Part shown: positions 1-6,770 of the stretch, in pieces | How positions within the stretch are numbered: position 1 is the stretch's first letter | Layout: each line of letters begins with the position of its first letter | From: Pseudomonadota bacterium | Lineage (GTDB): Bacteria > Pseudomonadota > Gammaproteobacteria > Steroidobacterales > Steroidobacteraceae | DNA: 8,167 bases | NCBI GenBank assembly: GCA_003242275.1 | Contig: QGUX01000160.1 | Location: 1-8,167, forward strand | Direction: 5' to 3' | Translations under genes and position numbers: made by a program | Notes under the pieces: generated by a model | What the model was told of the DNA's origin: nothing | The model's input: the letters and a program-made list of their open reading frames with translations, nothing else | The model's database searches: none

Positions 1-1
1 C

Positions 2-568
2 CCTTACCTTTTGGTGTTGGCTGGGCCGGGTGTGGGCGCTGGTGGTGTCCCGCCTCGCCCCCCCTTTCCGCCCCGGGGGGGACGGGTTGCCCGGCGCGTG
101 CTGGCCCGCGCGTTCGGCGTGTATGCCGTGATGATCGGCATCGGCGCGGCGCAGGGCGGCACCAATCCCCTCAGGCCCCTGCAGGGCGCCGAGGCGCGGG
201 TGGAGCTGCCCTTCGAGCGCATCAAGTCGGTCGAGGACCTCAACGCCCGCGTCGCCGCCGCGGTGGCCGAGGGCAAGACCGTGATGCTCGACTTCTATGC
301 GGACTGGTGCGTGTCCTGCAAGGAAATGGAGCACTACACCTTCCCGAAGCCGGGCGTGCGCGAGGCGCTGGCCAACACGGTCTGGCTGCAGGCCGACGTC
401 ACCGCCAACGATGCCACCGACCAGGCACTGCTGAAGCACATGGGCGTGATCGCCCCGCCGACCATCGCGTTCTTCGGCAGGGACGGGGCCGAAAGGCGCA
501 GTTTCCGCGTGGTGGGCTACATGAAGGCGGAAGAATTCGCGCCCCTGGTCCGCTCGGCGCTACAGTAG
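2..568 (+). CDS. dsbD: Thiol:disulfide interchange protein DsbD, C-terminal thioredoxin-like domain (5'-partial)
   Basis: DsbD takes electrons from cytoplasmic thioredoxin, passes them through its membrane domain and delivers them to periplasmic thiol-redox proteins through its C-terminal thioredoxin-fold domain. Only that domain and the tail of the last membrane segment are present. The frame stays open to the left edge, so the N-terminal and membrane domains lie outside the window. The end of a transmembrane helix is visible at about 104-165 (FGVYAVMIGIGAAQGG followed by TNPLRPL, typical of the DsbD TM-to-gamma-domain junction). Next comes the active site DFYADWCVSCKEME, with Cys codons at 308-310 and 317-319, then LQADVTANDATDQALLKH and PPTIAFFG holding the cis-proline. 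This part closely resembles the E. coli DsbD C-terminus. Residues encoded before about position 85 are Gly/Pro/Arg-rich, contain C7 and G7 runs, and do not look like DsbD, so that stretch may contain sequence errors. The next gene starts 4 nt downstream. The family call is firm; the left 80 bases are doubtful. Confidence 0.93.
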   Translation, partial: PYLLVLAGPGVGAGGVPPRPPFPPRGGRVARRVLARAFGVYAVMIGIGAAQGGTNPLRPLQGAEARVELPFERIKSVEDLNARVAAAVAEGKTVMLDFYADWCVSCKEMEHYTFPKPGVREALANTVWLQADVTANDATDQALLKHMGVIAPPTIAFFGRDGAERRSFRVVGYMKAEEFAPLVRSALQ

Positions 569-572
569 CGCC

Positions 573-1277
573 ATGAACAAGGCCGTGCTGATCATCCCCG
601 CGGTGGCCGTCGCCGCGGTGTTCGGGGTGCTTGCGCAGCGCTGGGTCGCCGACCGCGGGGCCGTCGATGCCGTCGTGGCCGATGCGCCGCTCGTCACCGG
701 CGCCGAGGCCACCCCCTCGGCCACCGAGGAACCGGCGCCGACCGTGCCCGACACCCTGCCTTCCTTCGCGCTGGCCGACACCGAGGGAAAGATGCGCTCG
801 CTGGCGGACTGGGCCGGCCGGCCGCTGATGATCAACTACTGGGCCACGTGGTGCGCCCCCTGCCGCCGCGAGATCCCGCTGCTGAACCAGCTGCGCGCGG
901 AAGGGCTGGCGCCCAGGCTCGAGGTCATCGGCATCGCAGTGGATTTCCGCGAGGACGTGCTGGCATACGCCCAGGAAACCCCCATCCACTACCCGTTGCT
1001 GATCGGCGAGGAGGACGGCCTCGCTGCCGTGCAGGCCGTGGGCATGCAGCCGGCCTTTCCCTTCACCGTGTTCGCCGACAGCCAGCAGCGCATCCTCACC
1101 GTGAAGGTGGGCGAACTGCACCGCGACGAGGCCGAACTGATCCTGGGACAGCTGGCCGCCGTGGACGCCGGCACCCGCACCCTGCCGGAGGCCCGGGCCC
1201 TGGTCGATGCGGGCCTCAAGGCGCTGGCCGCCCGCCGGGCGGCCGCCGAGGCCGCAACCGCCGCCAGCGCGGGCTGA
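573..1277 (+). CDS. TlpA/ResA-family membrane-anchored thioredoxin-like disulfide reductase
   Basis: This is a 234-residue periplasmic thioredoxin-fold protein tethered by an N-terminal signal anchor. Residues 3-21 form one hydrophobic segment ([18 protein letters not shown]), followed by a low-complexity Ala/Pro/Glu linker to about residue 60. The redoxin domain begins at [11 protein letters not shown], carries [16 protein letters not shown] with active-site C94 and C97, and has a cis-proline at P163 (QPAFPFTVF). The WCAPC motif is characteristic of TlpA/ResA/CcmG-type reductases, which reduce specific disulfides, often in cytochrome c maturation. The real substrate cannot be read from sequence. 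A roughly 35-residue Ala-rich helical tail follows the domain. Its position 4 nt after dsbD suggests that DsbD supplies its electrons, which is inference. No strong Shine-Dalgarno precedes the ATG, consistent with translational coupling to dsbD. I do not assign a gene symbol because TlpA, ResA and CcmG relatives are hard to tell apart. Confidence 0.9.
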   Translation: MNKAVLIIPAVAVAAVFGVLAQRWVADRGAVDAVVADAPLVTGAEATPSATEEPAPTVPDTLPSFALADTEGKMRSLADWAGRPLMINYWATWCAPCRREIPLLNQLRAEGLAPRLEVIGIAVDFREDVLAYAQETPIHYPLLIGEEDGLAAVQAVGMQPAFPFTVFADSQQRILTVKVGELHRDEAELILGQLAAVDAGTRTLPEARALVDAGLKALAARRAAAEAATAASAG

Positions 1278-1359
1278 TTTCGCCAATTTCGAGAAAATCG
1301 CAGCAAACTTCCGCGATTTGCGGTTAAATGCCGCCTTCTGTCAACACGCCGACTTCGAA
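1278..1359 (+). promoter_or_regulatory. Candidate promoter/leader region for aroQ-accB-accC
   Basis: This 82-nt gap is about 49% G+C by hand count against roughly 70% around it, and is the longest gap on this strand. It contains a -10-like TTAAAT at 1324-1329 and a perfect 7-bp dyad at 1295-1319 just upstream. No convincing -35 hexamer lies 16-18 nt before the TTAAAT. The AT enrichment and position before a change of pathway (redox pair to aroQ-acc genes) make a promoter here plausible but unproven. Confidence 0.35.
1295..1319. repeat. 7-bp perfect inverted repeat upstream of aroQ (possible operator)
   Basis: AAATCGC (1295-1301) and GCGATTT (1313-1319) are exact reverse complements separated by 11 nt. 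A second, overlapping short palindrome is CCGC-gattt-GCGG (1311-1323). The dyad ends 4 nt before the TTAAAT -10-like hexamer, so a protein bound here would cover the -35 region. No U tract follows, so it is not a rho-independent terminator. With a 7-bp arm, chance occurrence cannot be excluded. Confidence 0.35.
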
Positions 1360-1803
1360 ATGCCGCGGCTTCTGCTGCTGAATGGTCCCAACCTGAACCT
1401 GCTGGGCACCCGTGAACCGGGACTTTACGGTGCCGAGACGCTCGACGCCATCGTCGCGCGCACCACCGCCCTGGCCCGGGAGCTCGGCCACGAGCTCCTG
1501 GCGCGGCAGAGCAATGCCGAGCACGAACTGGTCGAGGCCGTGCAGAAGGCGCCCTCGGATGGGGTGGCCTTCATGGTCCTGAACCCCGGCGCCTTCACCC
1601 ACACCAGCATCGCGCTGCGCGATGCCATCCTGGGGGTGTCGTTGCCGTTCATCGAGGTGCACCTGTCGAACGTGCACGCCCGCGAACCCTTCCGCAGGCA
1701 TTCGTACTTCTCCGACATCGCCGTCGGCCAGATCGTCGGCCTGGGCCCGCTGGGCTACGAGCTGGCGGTGCGTGCCGCCGCCGCGCGCCTGGCCGCGCGC
1801 TGA
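1360..1803 (+). CDS. aroQ: Type II 3-dehydroquinate dehydratase
   Basis: AroQ dehydrates 3-dehydroquinate to 3-dehydroshikimate, the third step of the shikimate pathway, as a cytosolic dodecamer in this family. The product is 147 residues, the usual length. It begins [20 protein letters not shown] with the lid arginine R18 and catalytic tyrosine Y23 (GLYG). It continues with the substrate-binding NPGAFTHTS (N75 on), [14 protein letters not shown] with catalytic H101 and R112, and [16 protein letters not shown]. All signature residues of the type II enzyme are present. The ATG at 1360 is chosen because homology starts there; the frame is open further upstream but encodes unrelated residues. 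No clear Shine-Dalgarno is seen. aroQ directly before accB-accC is a common gammaproteobacterial arrangement, and the gap to accB is 28 nt. Confidence 0.96.
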   Translation: MPRLLLLNGPNLNLLGTREPGLYGAETLDAIVARTTALARELGHELLARQSNAEHELVEAVQKAPSDGVAFMVLNPGAFTHTSIALRDAILGVSLPFIEVHLSNVHAREPFRRHSYFSDIAVGQIVGLGPLGYELAVRAAAARLAAR

Positions 1804-1822
1804 AGAATCTTCCGCTTTTCCT

Positions 1823-1826
1823 GGAG
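1823..1826 (+). promoter_or_regulatory. Ribosome binding site of accB
   Basis: GGAG lies 5 nt before the accB ATG at 1832 and supports that start. Confidence 0.55.
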
Positions 1827-1831
1827 CCCGT

Positions 1832-2305
1832 ATGGACATTCGCAAGGTCAAGAAACTGATCGAACTGCTGGAGGAATCCGGCATCGCCGAAATCGAGATC
1901 AAGGAGGGCGAGGAGGCCGTCCGCATCAGCCGCGCCCCCACCGGGCCGGTGGTGCCGCAGTTCTACAGCGCGCCGGTGCAGGCCGCCGCACCGGCCCCCG
2001 CCCCAGCGGCCGCAGCGGCCCCCGCCGCGGCACCGGCCGCGCCGGCTGCGCCGGCCCGCCGCAAGGACGATGCCAACTACGTCACCGCACCGATGGTGGG
2101 CACCTTCTATGCCGCGCCCTCGCCCACGGCCAAGCCCTTCGTGCAGATCGGCGACACGGTCAAGGAAGGCGACGTGCTGTGCATCATCGAGGCGATGAAG
2201 ATGATGAACCAGATCGAGAGCGACCGCGCCGGCAAGGTCACCGCCATCATGGTCAAGAACGGCGAGCCGGTGGAGTTCGGCCAGCCGCTGTTCGTCATCG
2301 AGTAA
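1832..2305 (+). CDS. accB: Biotin carboxyl carrier protein of acetyl-CoA carboxylase
   Basis: AccB carries the biotin that AccC carboxylates and the AccA/AccD carboxyltransferase discharges onto acetyl-CoA to make malonyl-CoA, the first committed step of fatty acid synthesis. The 157-residue product matches the E. coli length of about 156. Residues 1-35 form the N-terminal region ([20 protein letters not shown]). An Ala/Pro-rich flexible linker spans about 48-77, and the biotinyl/lipoyl domain runs from about 80 to 157. The biotinylation motif [10 protein letters not shown] places the acceptor at K123. The thumb segment typical of bacterial AccB is present as [14 protein letters not shown]. 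It starts 28 nt after aroQ and ends 12 nt before accC. In E. coli AccB represses its own accBC operon; whether that holds here is unknown. Confidence 0.97.
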   Translation: MDIRKVKKLIELLEESGIAEIEIKEGEEAVRISRAPTGPVVPQFYSAPVQAAAPAPAPAAAAAPAAAPAAPAAPARRKDDANYVTAPMVGTFYAAPSPTAKPFVQIGDTVKEGDVLCIIEAMKMMNQIESDRAGKVTAIMVKNGEPVEFGQPLFVIE

Positions 2306-2317
2306 GTCCCCCTCCTC

Positions 2318-3661
2318 ATGCTCGAAAAAGTCGTCATTGCCAACCGCGGCGAGATCGCGCTGCGCATCCTGCGCGCCTGCCGCGAGCTGGACATCAAGAC
2401 CGTGGCGGTGCACTCCACGGCCGACAACAACCTGAAGCACGTGCTGCTGGCGGACGAGACCGTGTGCATCGGCCCGCCGCCCTCGCCGGCCAGCTACCTG
2501 AACATGCCGGCCATCATCAGCGCGGCGGAGGTCACCGACTCGGTGGCCATCCACCCCGGCTACGGTTTCCTGTCCGAGAACGCGGACTTCGCCGAGCGCG
2601 TGGAGAAGAGCGGCTTCATCTTCATCGGCCCCAGGGCCGAGACCATCCGCCTGATGGGCGACAAGGTGTCGGCGATCAAGGTGATGAAGGAGGCCGGCGT
2701 GCCCTGCGTGCCCGGTTCCGACGGGCCGCTGGGACAGGACCCGGACGAGAACCTGCGCATCGCGCGCGAGATCGGCTATCCGGTGATCATCAAGGCCTCG
2801 GGCGGCGGCGGCGGCCGCGGCATGCGCGTGGTGCACGCGGAGGCGGCGCTGCTGAACGCCATCAACATCACCCGCCAGGAGGCGCAGGCGGCCTTCGGCA
2901 ACCCGCAGGTCTACATGGAGAAGTTCCTGGACCGCCCGCGCCACATCGAGTTCCAGGTCATCGCCGACAACCACGGCAACGTGGTGCACCTGGGCGAGCG
3001 CGACTGCTCGATGCAGCGCCGCCACCAGAAGGTGATCGAGGAGGCGCCCGCGCCGGGCCTGGACCCGAAGGAGCGCGAGCGCATGGGCGAGCGCGTGGTG
3101 GAAGCCTGCCGCAAGGTGGGCTACCGCAGCGCCGGCACGCTGGAATTCCTCTACCAGGACGGCAGGTTCTACTTCATCGAGATGAATACCCGCATCCAGG
3201 TGGAACACCCGGTGACCGAGATGATCACCGGCATCGACCTGGTGAAGACGCAGCTGCTGGTGGCCGCAGGCGAGAAGCTGCCCTTCGTGCAGAAGGACAT
3301 CCGCTTCCACGGCCATGCGCTGGAATGCCGCATCAACGCCGAGGATGCGAAGACGTTCATGCCCTCGCCGGGCACCATCACGCGCTGGCATGCGCCGGGC
3401 GGCCCGGGCATCCGCGTCGACAGCCACATTTACTCCGGCTACGCGGTGCCGCCGCACTACGACTCGATGATCGGCAAGCTGATTGCGCACGGCGACACGC
3501 GCGAGACCGCGATCGCGCGCATGCGCAATGCGCTGGCCGAGATGGTGATCGAGGGCATCAAGACCAACACCGCCCTGCACCAGGAGATCCTGAGCCACCA
3601 GGCCTTCCGCGAAGGCGGCCTCGACATCCACTACCTGGAGCGGCGCCTGGGGCTGAAGTAG
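2318..3661 (+). CDS. accC: Biotin carboxylase subunit of acetyl-CoA carboxylase
   Basis: AccC carboxylates the biotin on AccB using ATP and bicarbonate. The protein has 447 residues (E. coli about 449). The N-terminal biotin carboxylase domain starts [20 protein letters not shown]. The ATP-grasp domain follows with K116 (MGDKVSA), the glycine-rich [11 protein letters not shown] loop, [18 protein letters not shown] and the metal/catalytic segment E288-M-N290-T-R292-I-Q294-V-E296. R338 lies in LECRINAED, and the C-terminal domain contains [16 protein letters not shown]. The numbering of E288, N290, R292, E296 and R338 agrees with the E. coli enzyme, so it should be fully active. Only 12 nt separate it from accB and there is no Shine-Dalgarno; the bases before the ATG are pyrimidine-rich (CCTCCTC). 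Translation probably depends on coupling to accB. prmA follows after 11 nt. Confidence 0.98.
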   Translation: MLEKVVIANRGEIALRILRACRELDIKTVAVHSTADNNLKHVLLADETVCIGPPPSPASYLNMPAIISAAEVTDSVAIHPGYGFLSENADFAERVEKSGFIFIGPRAETIRLMGDKVSAIKVMKEAGVPCVPGSDGPLGQDPDENLRIAREIGYPVIIKASGGGGGRGMRVVHAEAALLNAINITRQEAQAAFGNPQVYMEKFLDRPRHIEFQVIADNHGNVVHLGERDCSMQRRHQKVIEEAPAPGLDPKERERMGERVVEACRKVGYRSAGTLEFLYQDGRFYFIEMNTRIQVEHPVTEMITGIDLVKTQLLVAAGEKLPFVQKDIRFHGHALECRINAEDAKTFMPSPGTITRWHAPGGPGIRVDSHIYSGYAVPPHYDSMIGKLIAHGDTRETAIARMRNALAEMVIEGIKTNTALHQEILSHQAFREGGLDIHYLERRLGLK

Positions 3662-3672
3662 CCCGGCGGGTG

Positions 3673-4557
3673 ATGTCCGGCTACCTCGCACTGACGGTGG
3701 AACTGGACGGCCGCGACCCGGCGGCCGCGGAGGAGGCCGCGTTCGGGGCGGGCGCGGTGTCGGTGACGCTCACCGACGCGGTGGACGACGCCATCCTCGA
3801 GCCGGCGCCGGGCGAGGTGCGGTTGTGGCCGCGCACCGTGCTGCAGGCGCTGTTCCCGGCCGGACAGGCCGGGCCCGAACTGATCGTGGCGCTGGCGGCC
3901 GCGCTGGACATGCCCGCCGAGGCCATCCGCGTCGAACACGTGGCCGACCGCGTGTGGGAGCGCGAGTGGCTGAAGGATTTCCATCCCATGCGCTTCGGGC
4001 GCCGCCTGTGGGTGGTGCCGCGCCACGCGGACCCGCCGCAGGATGCGGATGCGGTGGTGGTGCGGCTCGACCCCGGCCTGGCCTTCGGTACCGGCACGCA
4101 CCCGTCCACGGCGCTGTGCCTGGCCTGGCTGGACGCGCATCTCTCGCCCGGTGGGCGACTGATCGATTACGGCTGCGGCTCCGGCGTGCTGGCCGTGGCG
4201 GCGGCCCGCCTGGGCGCCGCCGCGGCGCACGCCTTCGACATCGACCCGCAGGCCCTGGTCGCCACCCGCGACAATGCCGCGGAGAACGACGTCGCGGGGC
4301 AAGTGCACGTGCACGAGGACGCTGCTACCCTGCCCGGCGAGGTGGATGTCGTGGTGGCCAACATCCTGTCAGGCACACTGATCGAGCTGGCGCCGAAGCT
4401 GTGCGCGCACCTCGCGCCCGGCGGACGGCTGGTGCTGGCCGGCATCCTGAAGCAGCAGGTGCACGAGGTGCGCGCGGGATTCGCGCCGCTGATCGGGCTC
4501 TCCGTCTTCGCCGAGCGCGACGGCTGGGCCGCGCTTTCGGGCCGGAGGCCGGCGTGA
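3673..4557 (+). CDS. prmA: Ribosomal protein L11 methyltransferase
   Basis: PrmA uses S-adenosylmethionine to trimethylate amino groups of ribosomal protein L11. The product has 294 residues, against 293 in E. coli. The N-terminal L11-recognition domain covers about 1-100 (MSGYLALTVELDG, then VWEREWLKDFHPMRFG). The Rossmann methyltransferase domain follows: DPGLAFGTGTHPSTALCLAWL, SAM-binding motif I D165-Y-G-C-G-S-G171, an acidic FDIDPQA segment, and VVVANILSGTLIELAP with the conserved N230. The end (GWAALSGRRPA) corresponds to the W-x-x-L/I-x-G-R ending of the family. I chose ATG 3673; the GTG immediately before it (3670) would add one residue. It lies 11 nt after accC, an arrangement common in gammaproteobacteria, and 34 nt before the zinc-ribbon gene. 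Confidence 0.96.
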   Translation: MSGYLALTVELDGRDPAAAEEAAFGAGAVSVTLTDAVDDAILEPAPGEVRLWPRTVLQALFPAGQAGPELIVALAAALDMPAEAIRVEHVADRVWEREWLKDFHPMRFGRRLWVVPRHADPPQDADAVVVRLDPGLAFGTGTHPSTALCLAWLDAHLSPGGRLIDYGCGSGVLAVAAARLGAAAAHAFDIDPQALVATRDNAAENDVAGQVHVHEDAATLPGEVDVVVANILSGTLIELAPKLCAHLAPGGRLVLAGILKQQVHEVRAGFAPLIGLSVFAERDGWAALSGRRPA

Positions 4558-4591
4558 CCCGCCCGGCCCGTCCGGCGATGAAGGTGCGGCC

Positions 4592-5688
4592 ATGAGCCGC
4601 ATGATCACCACCTGCGCCAACTGCCAGTCGACGCTGACCGTCACGGCGGCCGACCTGCGCATTGGCCAGGGCTATGTGCGCTGCGGCCGCTGCGACAAGG
4701 TGTTCAACGCGCTGCTGACCCTCACCGAGGCCGAGGACGAGCCGGCCCCGACGGACCGGAGTCGGTGGCGCATGGCACGCGCTCGATGCCGGCGCTGGAG
4801 GAGGACCCGCTGCCGCCCCTCCCCGGGGGCGAGGAGGAACCGCTGCCCTTCGGTTCGATCGGTGACGAGGACGAGGTCGAGGTGGTGCAGACGCACGCCA
4901 CCGGCCGCTTCAGGAGCATCGTGCTGGAGGGCGAACGGGGCACGGCGCGCATCGAGGAAGAAGACGGGGAAGAGGAGCCGGAAAGGCCCACAGGGCCGCA
5001 GCCGGCCGGCGAGGTGGGCCACGAGGTCAGCCTGGAGCGCGTGGACGCGCGGCGGGAGGAGGTGGCGCGCGACATCCTGCGCCAGGCCACCAGCCAGCCC
5101 ATCGACGTGCTGCTCGAGGAACCGCGCGATGCGGAGACGGCCGTCCCGGAGGACTTCGATGCCGACGAGGCCGTGGGCAACGCCCGCCGCGCCTCCGGCC
5201 TCTGGTACGCGCTGGCGGTGCTGTTGGCGCTGGTCCTGCTGGGCCAGTGGGTGCACCACAACCGCCACACGCTGGTGGCCGTGCCCTGGCTGGCCGAACC
5301 GCTGCGTTCGGTATACGGCCTCCTCGGCCGGACTGTCGAGCCGTCCTGGGACCTCGGCCGCTACGAGGTCCGGCTGCTCGGCGATCCCGAAGGCAGCGAG
5401 GACCTGCACCGCCTGACCGTCCAGGCCGCCATCGCGGTGGCCCCGGACGCCGGCTGGCCGCAACCGCCGCCGGTGCTGCGCGTGCTGCTGTCGGATCGCT
5501 GGGGCAACGAGCTGGCCCGCGCCGACCTCCCCCCCCGCGAGTGGGCGCTGGGCGGGGTGCCGGCGCGGCTCGCGCCCGGCCAGCGGGTCGACGCCCGCCT
5601 CGAAGTGGCCGCGCCCGAGCGCGTCAGCGGCGTGTCCGTGCTGCCCTGCCTGCCGGATGACGCCGGCGGGCTGCACTGCCGCGAGTAG
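4592..5688 (+). CDS. MJ0042-type zinc-ribbon and DUF3426 membrane protein, interrupted by an apparent frameshift
   Basis: One gene is read in two frames. From 4592 the first frame gives a zinc ribbon: MSRMITTCANCQSTLTV and GYVRCGRCDKVFNA, with C8, C11, C31 and C34 as metal ligands, matching the MJ0042 finger. After about 4750 that frame turns into Arg/Cys-rich nonsense. The -1 frame from about 4747 gives a plausible continuation (PDGPESVAHGTRSMP) to the TAG at 5686-5688. That part contains an acidic low-complexity stretch, one transmembrane helix at about 5197-5259 (LWYALAVLLALVLLGQW), and a C-terminal extracytoplasmic DUF3426 domain with LRVLLSDRWGNELARADLPP. Adding one C to the CCCC run at 4746-4749 would restore a single protein of about 365 residues. 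Function is unknown; zinc-ribbon proteins of this build are regularly found between prmA and dusB/fis. A Shine-Dalgarno (AAGGT, 4581-4585) precedes the ATG by 6 nt. dusB starts 2 nt after the stop. The frameshift could be a sequencing error or a real mutation; the intact downstream half favours error. Confidence 0.85.
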
Positions 5689-5690
5689 CC

Positions 5691-6770
5691 ATGTCGCTGC
5701 GCATCGGCCGCTGGGAAGTGCCGGTGCCGTCGGTGCTGGCGCCAATGGCGGGCGTCACCGACCGTCCGTTCCGCATCCTCTGCCGCCGCTTCGGCGCGGG
5801 GCTGGCGGCCTCCGAGATGATCACCGCCGACCAGCGCCTCTGGCACACCACCAAGTCACGCCGGCGCATGGACCACGAGGGCGAGCCAGAGCCGCGCATG
5901 GTGCAGCTCGCGGGCAACGATCCGCGGCAGCTCGCCGAGGCGGCGCGCGCCAACGTCGACCTCGGCGCGCAGATCATCGACATCAACATGGGCTGCCCCG
6001 CGAAGAAGGTCTTCGGCAAGGCCTGCGGCTCGGCACTGCTCGGCGACCCCGCGCTGGTGGGCCGCATCCTCGAGGCGGTGGTGCGCGCGGTGGACGTGCC
6101 GGTGACGGTGAAGATCCGCCTGGGGCTCGATCGCGCGCATGTCAATGCCCTCGAGATATCACGCATCGCAACAGATGCGGGCGTGAGCGCCATCGCGGTG
6201 CATGGACGCACGCGCGCGGATTTCTACCAGGGACGGGCCACGTACGAGGAGATCCGCGAAATCGCGGCCGAAGCGAAAATTCCGGTGATTGCGAACGGGG
6301 ATATTGACAGCGCGGAAAAAGCGGACCGTGTGCTTCATTTCACGCGCGCGAACGCGGTGATGATCGGCCGCGGCGCGCATGGTTCGCCATGGATTTTCCG
6401 CGATGTCAATGCTTTCGTGAAAAATCGCACGATGCCGCGGCAACTCTTGCGCAGCGAAGTGAGAGATATCATCCTTGGACACCTCGCGGCACTGTACGAA
6501 TTCCACGGAGAGTCGGCCGGTGTCCGCATAGCACGCAAGCACATCGGCTGGTACTGCCAGCAGCACACCGACACGGCATCCTTCCGGCCAGAACTGATGG
6601 CCGCGGAAACCTCGTCGGCGCAGTTTTCGGCGGTGGCGGCACGATTCGGCGAGTGGGCACTGACTGATGAAGCGATCGACAAAAACAAGAAATACCAGTG
6701 GGAGTTCGGGAATGCGCCCTGCGACGAGCCGTACGACAAGGATGCCTGCAGCACCGTTGAATGCGCGTAA
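5691..6770 (+). CDS. dusB: tRNA-dihydrouridine synthase B (DusB/NifR3 family), with extended C-terminus
   Basis: DusB is an FMN enzyme that reduces specific uridines in tRNA to dihydrouridine. The TIM-barrel part is clear: PSVLAPMAGVTDRPFR near the N-terminus, then SEMITADQ, MVQLAGNDP and INMGCPAKKVFGKACGSALL with catalytic C102. VTVKIRLG, AIAVHGRTR, VIANGDID and MIGRGAHGSPWIFRD (FMN phosphate site) follow, then RIARKHIGWY in the helical domain. At 359 residues it is about 38 longer than E. coli DusB (321). The extra tail after about residue 322 is Lys/Asp/Tyr-rich with C344, C353 and C358 and is not recognisable as DusB. From about 6150 to the stop, G+C falls to about 57-60% and rare codons such as ATA, TCA, GCA and ACA appear, unlike the first half at about 75%. 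It starts 2 nt after the zinc-ribbon gene, so coupling is likely, and its end overlaps fis by about 59 nt. dusB-fis is the classic gammaproteobacterial pair. Confidence 0.94.
   Translation: MSLRIGRWEVPVPSVLAPMAGVTDRPFRILCRRFGAGLAASEMITADQRLWHTTKSRRRMDHEGEPEPRMVQLAGNDPRQLAEAARANVDLGAQIIDINMGCPAKKVFGKACGSALLGDPALVGRILEAVVRAVDVPVTVKIRLGLDRAHVNALEISRIATDAGVSAIAVHGRTRADFYQGRATYEEIREIAAEAKIPVIANGDIDSAEKADRVLHFTRANAVMIGRGAHGSPWIFRDVNAFVKNRTMPRQLLRSEVRDIILGHLAALYEFHGESAGVRIARKHIGWYCQQHTDTASFRPELMAAETSSAQFSAVAARFGEWALTDEAIDKNKKYQWEFGNAPCDEPYDKDACSTVECA
6681..6694 (+). promoter_or_regulatory. A-rich element upstream of the fis ribosome binding site
   Basis: Inside the dusB 3' end, AAAAACAAGAAATA has only 2 G/C in 14 bases, in DNA otherwise around 70% G+C, and ends 5 nt before the fis Shine-Dalgarno. 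In E. coli an AU-rich element within dusB is known to enhance fis translation. By analogy this patch may do the same; this is inference. Confidence 0.35.
6700..6704 (+). promoter_or_regulatory. Ribosome binding site of fis
   Basis: GGGAG lies 7 nt before the ATG at 6712. It is the strongest Shine-Dalgarno near the fis N-terminus and decides the start against the ATGs at 6667 (no SD) and 6742 (AAGG directly abutting). Confidence 0.6.

Noticed and set aside
1207..1359. Upstream in-frame extension of aroQ
   Set aside because: AroQ homology starts at ATG 1360 and gives the standard length of 147 residues. The extension overlaps the thioredoxin gene and resembles nothing.
1980..2062. Repetitive GCC/CCG-rich tract that looks like a tandem repeat
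   Set aside because: It encodes the ordinary Ala/Pro-rich flexible linker of AccB between the N-terminal region and the biotinyl domain.
2179..3672. A long + strand open frame running from inside accB across accC in frame with prmA
   Set aside because: Only the part from 3673 encodes PrmA. The upstream part is an Arg/Gly/His-rich shadow of accC, which is fully conserved in its own frame.
1649..3691. A 680-codon open frame on the - strand, plus other long - strand frames across the window
   Set aside because: It lies antisense to aroQ, accB and accC. Its product is His/Arg/Ala/Gly-rich with no recognisable domain, which is the usual by-product of GC-rich third codon positions in genes on the + strand.
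6667..6711. Earlier ATG (6667) as the fis start
   Set aside because: It has no Shine-Dalgarno and would add 15 basic residues and more overlap with dusB. ATG 6712 has GGGAG at ideal spacing and gives a normal-length Fis.
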